Below are positions 44,378 through 54,500 of a stretch of 64,000 nucleotides of DNA, one piece after another. The DNA is taken from NCBI RefSeq assembly GCF_905171765.1, contig NC_053391.1:188056559-188120558 (forward strand), read 5' to 3'. The number at the start of each line of letters is the position of its first letter. Positions within the stretch are counted from its first letter, which is position 1. Under the pieces are notes generated by a model, which worked only from the letters and a program-made list of their open reading frames with translations, searched no databases and was not told the DNA's origin. The translations under genes were made by a program, and so were the position numbers. This DNA comes from Bufo bufo (taxonomy: Eukaryota; Chordata; Amphibia; Anura; Bufonidae).

Positions 44378-44578
44378 GCTAGGCTGCTGCGCTGCGCGGT
44401 CATGAATTCAGTCACTTGACAGCGCAACCCAGTCGTGCGGTGCGTTACGTGCGTAATCTCGCGAGACCGGCGGGAGGTCACGGGTCTCGCAGGATTACGC
44501 GCCACAGGATGGGGTTGCGCTGTAAAGTGACTGAAGTTGAACTCATGCCCGCGCAGCGCAGCAGCCTAGCAGATCAGC
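44378..44578. repeat. Foldback core of hAT E1
   Basis: gctaggctgctgcgctgcgc at the left pairs with gcgcagcgcagcagcctagc at the right. The arms of about 95 bp continue through gtcacttgacagcgcaaccc and its partner. The centre contains tctcgcgagacc (44457-44468), a 10-bp TCTCGCGAGA palindrome, which is also a known vertebrate promoter element. The role is inferred. Confidence 0.8.
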
Positions 44579-44639
44579 GGACAAGTACAAGGTGGGGGGG
44601 CCGGGGAATTTCATAATATGAAGCAGTGTGTGGGCAAAT

Positions 44640-46330
44640 TTGTGAGGCAGTGTGGGGGGACAAATTACTTAATGGGGGCACTGTGGGGGGACAAATTACT
44701 AAATGGGGGCAGTGTGGGGGGACAAATTACTTAATGGGGGAACTGTGGGGGGACAAATTACTTAATGGGGGCAGTGTGGGGGGGCAAATTACTTAATGGG
44801 GGCAGTGTGGGGTGACAAATTACTTAATGGGAGCAGTGTGGGGGGACAAATTACTTAATGGGGGCTGTGTGGGGGGACAAATTACTTAATGGGGGCAGTG
44901 TGGGAGGACAAATTACTTAATGGGGGCAGTGTGGGGGGACAAATTACTTAATGTGGGCACTGTGGGGGGACAAATTACTTAATGGGGGCAGTGTGGGGGG
45001 ACAAATTACTTAATGGGGGCACTGTGGGGGGACAAATTACTTAATGGGGGCAGTGTGGGGGGACAAATTACTTAATGGGGGCAGTGTGGGGTGACAAATT
45101 ACTTAATGGGAGCAGTGTGGGGGCAAATTACTTAATGGGGCAGTGTGGGGGGCAAATTACTTAATGGGGGCAGTGTGGGGGGACAAATTACTTAATGGGG
45201 CAGTGTGGGGGGGGCAAATTACTTAATGGGGCAGTGTGGGGGGCAAATTACTTAATGGGGCAGTGTGGGGGCAAATTACTTAATGGGGCAGTGTGGGGGG
45301 GGGCAAATTACTTAATGGGGCAGTGTGGGGGGGTAAATTACTTAATGTGGGCTGTGTGGGGGGCAAATTACTTAATGGGGGCAGTGTGGGGGGCAAATTA
45401 CTTAATGGGGGCAGTGTTGGGGGCAAATTACTTAATGGGGGCAGTGTGGGGGGCAAATTACTTAATGGGGGCAGTGTGGGGGGCAATTTACTTAATGGGG
45501 CAGTGTGGGGTGACAAATTACTTAATGGGGGCAGTGTGGGGGCAAATTACTTAATGGGGGCAGTGTGGGGGGACAAATTACTTAATGGGGGCAGTGTGGG
45601 GGGACAAATAACTTAATGGGGGCAGTGTGGGGTGACAAATTACTTAATGGGAGCAGTGTGGGGGCAAATTACTTAATGGGGCAGTGTGGGGGGACAAATT
45701 ACTTAATGGGGCAGTGTGGGGGGGGGCAAATTACTTAATGGGGGCAGTGTGGGGTGACAAATTACTTAATGGGGGCAGTGTGGGGGGGCAAATTACTTAA
45801 TGGGGCAGTGTGGGGGGCAAATTACTTAATGGGGGCAGTGTGGGGGGACAAATTACTTAATGGGGCAGTGTGGGGGGGCAAATTACTTAATGGGGCAGTG
45901 TGGGGGCAAATTACTTAATGGGGCAGTGTGGGGGGGGGGGGGCAAATTACTTAATGGGGCAGTGTGGGGGGGGGCAAATTACTTAATGTGGGCTGTGTGG
46001 GGGGCAAATTACTTAATGGGGGCAGTGTGGGGGGCAAATTACTTAATGGGGGCAGTGTTGGGGGCAAATTACTTAATGGGGGCAGTGTGGGGGGCAAATT
46101 ACTTAATGGGGGCAGTGTGGGGGGCAATTTACTTAATGGGGGCAGTGTGGGGTGACAAATTACTTAATGGGGGCAGTGTGGGGGCAAATTACTTAATGGG
46201 GGCAGTGTGGGGTGACTACTTAATGGGGCAGTGTGGGGGGCAAATTACTTAATGGGGGCTGTGTGGGGGGCAAATCACTTAATGTGGGCAGTGTGGGGGG
46301 CAATTTACTTAATGGGGGCAATGTGGGGGA
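44640..46330 (+). repeat. G-rich minisatellite of ~30-bp units, about fifty copies
   Basis: The unit is acaaattacttaatgggggc followed by agtgtgggggg, varying from 27 to 33 bp through G-run length and loss of the 'a' before caaatt. It extends without interruption for about 1.7 kb inside E1. A block of about ten units near 45,200-45,560 recurs almost identically near 45,850-46,250, so a segmental duplication within the array is likely. Long Gly-rich ORFs (for example 45195-45554) are artefacts of the unit being open in all frames. Confidence 0.95.
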
Positions 46331-46535
46331 CAGTATTACTAATGAGAGCATTCTAGAAGGGAATTACTATTGGTGGGACTATGAGGAGCACTATTACTAT
46401 GGGGGGCACAAATATTTCTTCAGGATAGTATTTGGGGGCACAGCGAGCAGCAGGATAACACTGTGGGGGCTCCAGTTTGGGGGATGATGATATAAATGTG
46501 AGGACACTAAGATGTCCGTGTGTCACACTCTGCAG

Positions 46536-46638
46536 AGACGAGGCGGCTGAGAGAAGTGTCCGGGACCGAATGGAGAAGAAGATGACAGAGAAGATCCACA
46601 TCCGAGGAGACGTCACCTGGAGGCACCGGATGTGACAG
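46536..46638 (+). other. Exon-like module of hAT E1 bounded by splice consensus
   Basis: Preceded by cacactctgcag and followed by a strong donor, gacag|gtaagtgct (GT at 46639-46640). The 103-bp interior resembles 13050-13129 of element D (shared cagagacg, gaatggagaagaagatgaca). In one frame it is open without an ATG at the start. Possibly the first transposase exon of the autonomous parent, or a captured exon. Confidence 0.45.
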
Positions 46639-46806
46639 GTAAGTGCTGCTGTATAGCGAGTACAGTCAGATGCAGTGTGTGGGGGGAGGGTTGATTTAGA
46701 GAACTGGGCCAGGGTTAATGCAAAGTGTTAATATGCACTGTGACTATAAGCCCTGTACTGTGTTGTCACTGTGCATATTAACCGTTTACTGTGATGTCAC
46801 TGCATA

Positions 46807-47095
46807 TTAAAGGGGTACTCCGGGATAGGAAAATAAATCCCCTATCCAAAGGATAGGAGACAAGTGTCTGATCAGGGGGGTCTGGCCGTTGGGATTCCCC
46901 ACGATCTCCTGTATGGTACTCCGGATCTCCTTGTGCCCAAAGCGGTGGTCAACACTCCCTCTCCATGTATCTATGGGAGAGCCGCAGATACAACACTTGT
47001 GTATCTCCGAGTCCTCCATAGAGATACATGGAGGGGGAGTGTTGACCACACCACCGCTCCGTGCGGTGGTTGACACAGCTTATTTCTTAAGGATT
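46807..47095. mobile_element. Truncated piggyBac-like MITE within E1
   Basis: Starts TTAA then AGGGGTACTCCGGGATAGG, the terminal form of TTAA MITEs. Internal inverted block: ctccatgtatctatgggaga pairs with tccatagagatacatggag. The matching right end is absent. Right boundary approximate. Confidence 0.5.
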
Positions 47096-48007
47096 GAGGC
47101 GGGGCGCCGTACAGGAGATCACGAGCATCCCAACAATCTTTGTGGGGGCCTCATGTTCGAGTTTCGCCTAAGGCCTCACAAAGTCTAGAGCCGCCTCTGG
47201 GAGGCTATGCTGCACTTTATGTGATCATATAGCCGCAACCACTCCAAAAAATGACATGTCCTTTCTTGGCATGGTATCAAGACAGATGCCGCTGGAAATT
47301 GCACTGGGTTTCTGGTTGGGGTTAAGCTGCATTCAATTGGATTAACCCTTTAAGGTCCCCAAACATGGTGCCCGCTCGCACATGCAGCGGGCACCTTAGC
47401 CGTGCGGTTTCTGCTGTTTTAAATAGCAGAGACCCGCGGCACATGTATGTGATCAGCCATAAGGCTGATTGCATACATTTTCCCTTTCAGATGCCGTGGT
47501 CAAATGTGACCACGGTATCTGCGCAGTCCGGAAGCGTAAGTCGCGCGCTTCCGCTCCGAGATCGGGGAACATGTTACCTTGCGCTAATAGGCCTGCGCCT
47601 CAAGCAGGCTTCATTGCTTATTAGATGATTATACCAATACAGGCCACTAGGTGGCAGCATTGTATTGGTATAGTGCAGGCATGGGCTCTCCAGCTGTTGT
47701 AAAAATACAACTCCCACAATGCAGTGCTGTAGGCTGATAGCTGTAGGCTGTTCAGGCACAGGGCCGGCCTTTGGGGTGTGCGGGCTGTGCGGCCGCACAG
47801 GGCGCCATAGTAACAGGGGTGCTGGGCGGCCGACAGCTCGCAATGTAATCTGCGGCAGGCGAGGCTGTACTTGTGTTCTCCCTCGGGGCGCCCCCTCCAT
47901 CTCCCCCTCCCCTGTCTGACCTGCCTGCTGCCCCCGCCGCTGCCAATAAGAAGAGAGACAGGAGGAGGAGGGGAGGGGCTGTGGCCACTGCGCCACCAAT
48001 GAAGAAA

Positions 48008-48210
48008 ACTGACCTTAATACAAATACAGGAGGCGGGTGCCGGAATCAAATAGCCGGCACCCGACCTCTGTGACAGGGAGCTGCGATCAGCTGCAGTTGA
48101 GTTAACCCTTCATGTGCGGTACCTGAGGGGTTAACTGCCGCTGATCGCAGCTCCCTGTCACAGAGGTCGGGTGCCGGCTATTTGATTCCGGCACCCGCCT
48201 CCTGTATTTG
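48008..48210. repeat. Palindrome P1 of hAT E2
   Basis: aggaggcgggtgccggaatc at the left pairs with gattccggcacccgcctcct at the right; arms of about 95 bp include gacagggagctgcgatcagc and its inverse. Short centre near gtgcggtacctgag. Confidence 0.88.
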
Positions 48211-48425
48211 TATAAGAAACGTTGGTGGCAGAGTGCGCCCCCCCCCAAACACCCCAGTATAAGAAACATAATTGGTGGCACAGTGCGCCCCCCCCCCCCC
48301 CCCAAACACCCCAGTATAAGAAACATAATTGGTGGCTCAGTGCGCCCCCCCCCCCCTAGTATAAGAAACGTTGGTGGCACAGTGCGCCCCCCCCCCCAGT
48401 ATAAGAAACATTGGTGGCTCAGTGG
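48205..48425 (-). repeat. C-rich (G-rich on minus) tandem array, about five units
   Basis: Units of about 35-55 bp: cagtgcgccccccc, optional aaacaccccagtataagaaa, then acgttggtggca or taattggtggca. It is the inverse orientation of the array at 48700-49160, so together they are inverted arrays around the core. Homologous units (cgttggtggcacagtgtg with C runs) occur in Harbinger C at 54080-54240. Confidence 0.88.
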
Positions 48426-48460
48426 GAAGTGCCAATGAGGGTTAAAAAATAATTTAAAAA

Positions 48461-48667
48461 AATTAACTCACCTCCTCCAGTTGATCGCGTAGCTGCCGGT
48501 CTTTCTTCAGGACCTGTGGTGACGTCACTGAGCTCATCACATGACCCATTACCATGGTGATGGATCATGTGATGTATCATGTGATGAGCACAGTGATGTC
48601 ACCACAGGTCCTTTGACAGGTCATGAAGAAAGAACAGAAGACGATCAAATGGAGGAGGTGAGTTAAT
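48461..48667. promoter_or_regulatory. Palindromic core with CRE site and outward splice donors (hAT E2)
   Basis: Left arm outward donor GAG|GTGAGTTAA on minus (GT at 48471-48470); right arm GAG|GTGAGTTAA on plus (GT at 48658-48659). Upstream of each donor is GAAGA-rich sequence (catgaagaaagaacagaaga on the right). TGACGTCA lies at 48520-48527, and catcacatga/tcatgtgatg boxes surround the centre (about 48560). Sequence is shared with the Harbinger cores at 18456 and 56809. Regulatory role inferred. Confidence 0.4.
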
Positions 48668-48699
48668 AATTTTTTTATTTTTTAACCCTCATTGGCACT

Positions 48700-49160
48700 G
48701 CCCACTGCGCCACCAATGTTTATTATATTGAGGGGGGGCGCACTGTGCCACCAATGTTTATTATATTGAGGGGGGGCGCACTGCGCCACCAATGTTTATT
48801 ATATTGAGGGGGGGCGCACTGCGCCACCAATGTTTATTATATTGAGGGGGGGCGCACTGCGCAAATGTTTATTATACTGGGGTGTTGGGGGGGCGCACTG
48901 CGCCACCAATGTTTATTATACTGGGGTGTTGGGGGGCGCACTGCGCCACCAATGTTTATTATACTGGGGTGTTGGGGGGGCGCACTGCGCCACCAATGTT
49001 TATTATACTGGGGTGTTGGGGGGCGCACTGCGCCACCAATGTTTATTATACTGGGGTGTTGGGGGGCGCACTGCGCCACCAATGTTTATTATACTGGGGT
49101 GTTGGGGGGGGCGCACTGTGCCACCAATGTTTATTATATTGGGGGGGCGCACTGCGCACA
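48700..49160 (+). repeat. G-rich tandem array, about eleven units
   Basis: Units of ~38-45 bp: gcgccaccaatgtttattat, then attgaggggggg or actggggtgttgggggg and gcgcactgc. The first four units lack the actggggtgtt segment, giving two sub-arrays. Strong G-runs on the plus strand. Confidence 0.92.
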
Positions 49161-49555
49161 ACGATGGGTTAGGGAAATTTCACAGCAGAGTGCGCATGCG
49201 CTGGGAGCCTCGCCGGCGGTTAGGGTAGGGAAAAATTATGGGCCAGTGCACAGGTGCGGTGATCGGATGGATGTTCTCAGCAGGACACCGGCCGACACTG
49301 CGCATGCGCTGGGAGCCTCATCAGCGGTTAGGGTAGGGAAAAAGCACTGGCCCGTACGTAATTTTTCCCTTCCCTAACCGCTGGTGAGGCTCCCGGTGCA
49401 TGCGCAGTGTCGGCCGGTGTTCAGCTGAGAACATCCATCCGATCACTGCGCCTGCGCACTGGCCCATAGTTTTTCCCTACCCTAACCGCCGGCGAGACTC
49501 CTGGCGCATGCGCACTCTGCTGTGAAACTTCCCTAACCTGACGTTGTGCGCCTGC
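49155..49555. repeat. Palindrome P2 of hAT E2 with GGTTAGGG blocks
   Basis: The left arm (gcgcacaacgatgggttagg) pairs with the right arm (cctaacctgacgttgtgcgc). The arms of about 195 bp each hold two internal copies of tgcgcatgcgctgggagcct plus gcggttagggtagggaaaaa. The centre lies near 49350. The telomere-like GGTTAGGG words are isolated, not an array. Confidence 0.85.
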
Positions 49556-50569
49556 GCGGCACTGCACACCTCCTCACGTCATGTCCGGTGCGACCGGAAG
49601 TGACGAGGGTAGGGAAATCTCACGAAGTAGGGAAGTATGACATTACACCGGCCTTTGGGATGTGCGGGCTGGTAACTACTTGGTTGGATAGTCAGCCAGC
49701 CTATGCCATGATGCCAGCAACAAGCAGTGTTTTTTTTTTTTGGGGGGGGGGGGGGCGCCACAAGGTTAGCTCGCACAGGGCGCCTGGACACCTAAGGCCG
49801 GCCCTGTTCAGGCATGCTGGGAGTTATAGTTTTGCAACAGCTGGAGGGCCGCAGGTTGAGCATGCCTGGTATAGTGCAAATGAAGTGTTCAATGATGTCT
49901 ATATAGACATCAATGAACACAATAGGCAATCTAATGATTGCCAGTTATTGTCACCCAAGGTGACTTAACCCCTTACGGACACATGACATACCGGTACGGC
50001 ATGGTTCCCGAGTCCTTAAGGACACATGACGTACCGGTACGTCATGTGTTGTTCCGATTACCGCCGCCAGGCACCTCGGCTAAATGCGCGGGGGGGTCCC
50101 GTGACCCCCCAGTGTCGGCGATCGCCGCAAACCGCAGGTCAATTCAGACCTGCGGTTTGCGGCTTTTACCTGGTGCGGCGGTGGTGCCATCGGGTCCCCA
50201 TGGGGCTGTGGGGGGGACCCGATGGCATGGAAGGCAACGCGATGCCTTCCTGAGGCATCTGCGCTGCCTTCCGGTGAAGAGCCTGTGAGATCCAGCCCCC
50301 TGGATCTCACAGGCCCCGGAAGCTGTATGAGTAATACACACAGTATTACTCATACAGCCAATGCATTCCAATACAGAAGTATTGGAATGCATTGTAAAGG
50401 AATATACCCCCAAAAGTTCAAGTCCCAAAGTAGGACAAAAAAAAAGTGAAAAAAAAAGTTTAAAAAATTTAGTTTTCCCCCAAAAAAATAAAAAGTTTCA
50501 AGTAAAAATAAGCAAAAACATAATTTTCCCCAAATAAAGTTAAAAAAAAAATGGTAAAAAATAGGGGGG

Positions 50570-52200
50570 AAAAAAGTATACATATTAGGTATCGCCGCGT
50601 CCGTATCGACCTTCTCTATAAAGATATCACATGACGTAACCCCTCAGATGAACACCGTAAAAATAAAAAATAAAAACTGTGCTAAATAAACCATTTTTTT
50701 GTCACCTTACGTCACAAAAAGTACAACAGCAAGCGATCAAAAAGGCGTTTGCCCACCAAAATAGTACCAATCTAACCGTCACCTCATCCCGCAAAAAATT
50801 AGCCCCTACCTGAGACAATCGCCCATAAAATTTAAAAAAACTATGGCTCAGAATATGGAGACACTAAAACATCATTTTTTTTGTTAAAAAAAAACTGTTA
50901 TTGTGTAAAACTTACATAAATAAAAAAAAGTATACATATTTGAAATCGCCGCGTTCGTATCGACCGGCTCTATAAAAATATCACATGACCTAACCTCTCA
51001 GATGAACACCGTAAAAAATGAAAAAATAAAAACTGTGCTAAATAAACAATTTTTTGTCACCTTATATCACAAAAAGTGTAATAGCAAGCGATCAAAAAGT
51101 CATATGCACCCCAGAATAGTGCCAATCAAACCGTCATCTCATCCCGCAAAAAATGAGACCCTACCTAAGATAATCGCCCAAAAACTGAAAAAACTATGGC
51201 TCTCAGAATATGTAGACACTAAAACATGATTTTTTTTTTGTTTCAAAAATTATATTATTGTGTAAAACTTACATAAATAAAAAAAAAGTAAACATATTAG
51301 GTATCGCCGCGTCCGTATCGACCGGCTCTATAAAAATATCACATGACCTAACCCCTCAGATGAACACCGCAAAAAATTTTAAATAAAAACTGTGCTAAAT
51401 AAACCATTTTTTGTAACCTTACATCACAAAAAGTGTAATAGCAAGCGATCAAAAAGTCACACGCACCCCAAAATAGTGCCAATAAAACCGTCATCTCATC
51501 CCGCAAAAATCATACCCTACCCAAGGTAATCTCCCAAAAACTGAAAAAATTATGGCTCTCAGACTATGGAGACACTAAAACATGATTTTTTTTGCTTCAA
51601 AAATGAAATCATTGTGTAAAACTTACATAAATAAAAAAAAATTATACATATTAGGTATCGCCGCGTCCGTATCGACCGGCTCTTTAAAAATATCACATGA
51701 CCTAACCCCTCAGATGAACACCGTAAAAAAAATTAAAATAAAAACTGTGCTAAATAAACAATTTTTTGTCACCTTACATCACAAAAAATGTAATAGTAAG
51801 CGATCAAAAATTCACACGCACCCCAAAATAGTGGCAATAAAACCGTCATCTCATCCCGCAAAAATAATACCCTACCCAAGTTAATCGCCCAAAAACTGAA
51901 AAAAATATGGCTCTCAGACTATGGAAACACTAAAACATGATTTTTTTTGCTTCAAAAATGAAATCATTGTGTAAAACTTACATAAATAAAAAAAGGATAC
52001 ATATTAGGTATCGCCGCATCCGTGACAACCTGGTCTATAAAAATATCACATGATCTAACCTGTCAGATGAATGTTGTAAATAACAAAACATTAAAACGGT
52101 GCCAAAACAGCTATTTCTTGTTATCTTGCCTCACAAAAAGTGTAATATAGAGCAACCAAAAATCATATGTACCCTAAACTAGTAACAACAATACTGCCAA
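50570..52200 (+). repeat. Tandem array of ~355-bp units in piggyBac B (five copies)
   Basis: The block ggtatcgccgcgtccgtatc recurs with starts of ATCGCCGCG at 50591, 50945, 51303, 51657 and 52010, that is, every 353-358 bp. Each unit continues with aaaatatcacatgacctaac, aactgtgctaaataaacca, tcacaaaaagtgtaatagca and gcgatcaaaaagtca. Units are about 85-90% alike by eye, with the last the most diverged. No coding content. Confidence 0.92.
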
Positions 52201-53330
52201 CCTATCCCGTAGTTTCTAAAATGGGGCCACTTTTTTGGAGTTTCTACTCTAGGGGTGCATCAGGGGGGCTTCAAATGGGACATGGTGTCAATAAAAACAG
52301 TCCAGCAAAATCTGCCTTCCAAAAACCGTATGGCATTCCTTTCCTTCTGCGCCCTGCTGTGTGCCAGTACAGCTGTTTACGACCACATATGGGGTGTTTC
52401 TGTAAACTACAGAATCAGGGCCATAAATATTGAGTTTTGTTTGGCTGTTAACCCTTGCTTTGAAACTGGGAAAAATAGATTAAAATGGAAAATTTGCCAA
52501 AAAATTTAAATTCAGAAATTTCATCTCCATTTGCCAATAACTCTTGTGGAACACCTAAAGGGTTAACGACGTTTGTAAAATCAGTTTTGAATACCTTGAG
52601 GGGTGTAGTTTCTTAGATGGGGTCACTTTTATGGAGTTTCTACTCTAGGGGTGCATCAGGGGGGCTTCAAATGGGACATGGTGTCAAAAATACCAGTCCA
52701 GCAAAACTTGCCTTCCAAAAACCGTATGGCATTCCTTTCCTTCTGCGCCCTGCCGTGTGCCCATACAGCGGTTTACAACCACATATGGGGTGTTTCTGTA
52801 AACTACAGAATCAGGGCCATAAATATTGAGTTTGGTTTGGCTGTTAACCCTTGCTTTGTAACCATAAAAAAATTATTAAAATGGAAAATCTGCCAAAAAA
52901 GTGAAATTTTGAAATTGTATCTCTATTTTCCATTAATTCTTGTGGAACACCTAAAGGGTTAACAAAGTTTGTAAAATCAGTTTTGAATACCTTGAGGGGT
53001 GTAGTTTATAGAATGGGGTCATTTTTGGGTGGTTTCTATTATGTAAGCCTCGCAAAGTGACTTCAGACCTGAACTGGTCCCTAAAAATTGGGTTTTTGAA
53101 AATTTCTGAAAAATTTCAAGATTTGCTTTTAAACTTCTAAGCCTTGTCCCCAAAAAATAAAATATCATTCCCAAAATGATCCAAACATGAAGTAGACATA
53201 TGGGGAATGTAAAGTAATAACTACTTTCGGAGGTATTACTATGTATTATAGAAGTAGAGAAATTGAAATTTGGAAATTTGCAATTTTTTACAAATTTTTG
53301 GTAAATTTGCAATTTTTTTATAAATAAAAA
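52200..53330 (+). repeat. Two ~395-bp units of the 'ggggtgtagtttct' repeat family
   Basis: The block ggagtttctactctaggggt then gcatcaggggggcttcaaat occurs at 52237 and 52632, with matching flanks through gtttctgtaaactacagaat and ggaacacctaaagggttaac. A third partial unit begins near 52985. It is the inverse orientation of the array at 13510-17640, linking the two piggyBac elements. Confidence 0.85.
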
Positions 53331-53904
53331 TGTTTTTTTTTTTACTTCATTTTACCAGTACAATATGTGACGAAAAAAAACTGTCTCAGAATGGCCTGGA
53401 TAAGGCCTCATGCACACGGCCGTATTTTTTTGCGGTCCGCAAAACGGGGTTCCGTTTTCCCGTGATCCGTGACCGTTTTTTCGTCCGTGGGTCTTCCTTG
53501 ATTTTTGGAGGATCCACGGACATGAAAAAAAAGTCGTTTTGGTGTCCGCCTGGCCGTGCGGAGCCAAACGGATCCGTCCTGAATTACAATGCAAGTCAAT
53601 GGGGACGGATCCGTTTGACGTTGACACAATATGGTGCCATTTCAAACGGATCCGTCGCCATTGACTTTCAATGTAAAGTCTGGAGTCCCTTTTATACCAT
53701 CAGATCGGAGTTTTCTCCAATCCGATGGTATATTTTAACTTGAAGCGTCCCCATCACCATGGGAACGCCTCTATGTTAGAATATACTGTCGGATATGAGT
53801 GAGATCGTGAAACCTCATTTCCGACAGTATATTCTAACACAGAGGCGTTCCCATGGTGATGGGGACGCTTCTAGTTAGAATATACTACAAACTGTGTACA
53901 TGAC

Positions 53905-54045
53905 TGCCCCCTGCTGCCTAGCAGCATCCGATCTCTTACAGGGGGCCGTGATCAGCACAATTAACCCCTCAAGTGCCGCACCTGAAGGGGTTAATTGTAC
54001 TATCATATCCCCCTGTAAGAGATCAGGGCTGCCAGGCAGCAGGGG
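53905..54045. repeat. Inner palindrome of Harbinger C, left arm
   Basis: ccccctgctgcctagcagc and gatctcttacagggggccgt pair with ccccctgtaagagatcaggg and tgccaggcagcagggggcag. Loop region: aagtgccgcacctgaagg. The mirror copy is at 54855-55005. Confidence 0.85.
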
Positions 54046-54054
54046 GCAGACCCC

Positions 54055-54245
54055 CCCCCCCCTCCCCAGTTTGAATATCATTGGTGGCCAGTGCGGCCCC
54101 CCCCCCCTCCCTCTATTGTAATAATTCGTTGGTGGCACAGTGTGCCCCCCCCCTTCCTCCCTCTATTGTAATAAATCGTTGGTGGCACAGTGTGCGCCCC
54201 CCATTGGCCCCCCCTCCCTCTATAGCATTAACAACATTGGTGGCT
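54055..54245 (-). repeat. C-rich tandem array of Harbinger C, left arm
   Basis: About four units of attcgttggtggcacagtgt with C runs and ctccctctattgtaataa. The mirror-image array lies at 54620-54830 on the other arm. Units resemble those of hAT E2 (cgttggtggcacagtg plus C run). Confidence 0.85.
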
Positions 54246-54321
54246 AGTGTGCGGCCTCCCATCTTCCCCCCCCGATCATTGGTGGCAGCGGGTTACTAGC
54301 AATAGTACAATAGTAAAAGAT

Positions 54322-54500
54322 TCATACTTTACCTGGGAGCTTGGGAGCTGCGAGGTTCGTGTCCGGCCGGGAGCTCCTCCTACTAGTAAGTGACAGTTCA
54401 TTTAGCAATGCGCCGCACAGACCTGTCACTTACCAGTAGGTGGAGCTCCCGGCCGGACACGAACATCGCAGCAGCAGCCTGGAGCAGGTAAGTATGAATC
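54322..54500. promoter_or_regulatory. Central palindrome of Harbinger C with outward splice donors
   Basis: cacttaccagtaggtggagctcc-type sequence pairs with gagctcctcctactagtaag across the centre near 54410 (gtgacagttcatttagcaat lies in the loop). The right edge is CAG|GTAAGTAT (GT at 54488-54489), a full donor consensus. The left edge on minus is CAG|GTAAAGTAT (GT at 54332-54331). cggccggacacgaac and its inverse occur in both arms. Confidence 0.45.

Larger units (their letters stand above)
44184..47199. mobile_element. Complete non-autonomous hAT element E1 (8-bp TSD GGAGGCTA)
   Basis: The ends CAGAGGCGGCTCT and AGAGCCGCCTCTG are flanked by perfect 8-bp duplications GGAGGCTA at 44176-44183 and 47200-47207, diagnostic of hAT. 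Extended subterminal pairing includes ccgcctaaggcctcgc on the left and cgcctaaggcctcac on the right. The body holds a palindrome (44378-44578), a ~1.7-kb G-rich minisatellite, an exon-like module (46536-46638) and a truncated TTAA-type MITE end at 46807. No transposase. Confidence 0.93.
47759..49806. mobile_element. Complete non-autonomous hAT element E2 (8-bp TSD TTCAGGCA)
   Basis: The ends CAGGGCCGGCCTTTGG and CTAAGGCCGGCCCTG are flanked by TTCAGGCA at 47751-47758 and 49807-49814. Its 2-kb body is symmetrical: palindrome 48008-48210, a C-rich array, a palindromic core (48461-48667), the inverse G-rich array, then a second palindrome (49155-49555). No coding capacity; all ORFs reported in the arrays are by-products. 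Confidence 0.93.

Noticed and set aside
45195..46252. Repetitive ORFs of 107-130 codons (Gly-, Asn- and Leu-rich)
   Set aside because: Pure by-products of the ~30-bp G-rich array in hAT E1.
48205..49160. Possible CRISPR-like array of regularly spaced repeats
   Set aside because: The repeats are direct minisatellite units without unique spacers, inside a hAT transposon in a eukaryotic genome; no cas genes.
49190..49500. Interstitial telomere repeat (GGTTAGGG)
   Set aside because: Only isolated words inside palindrome P2, not a tandem TTAGGG array.
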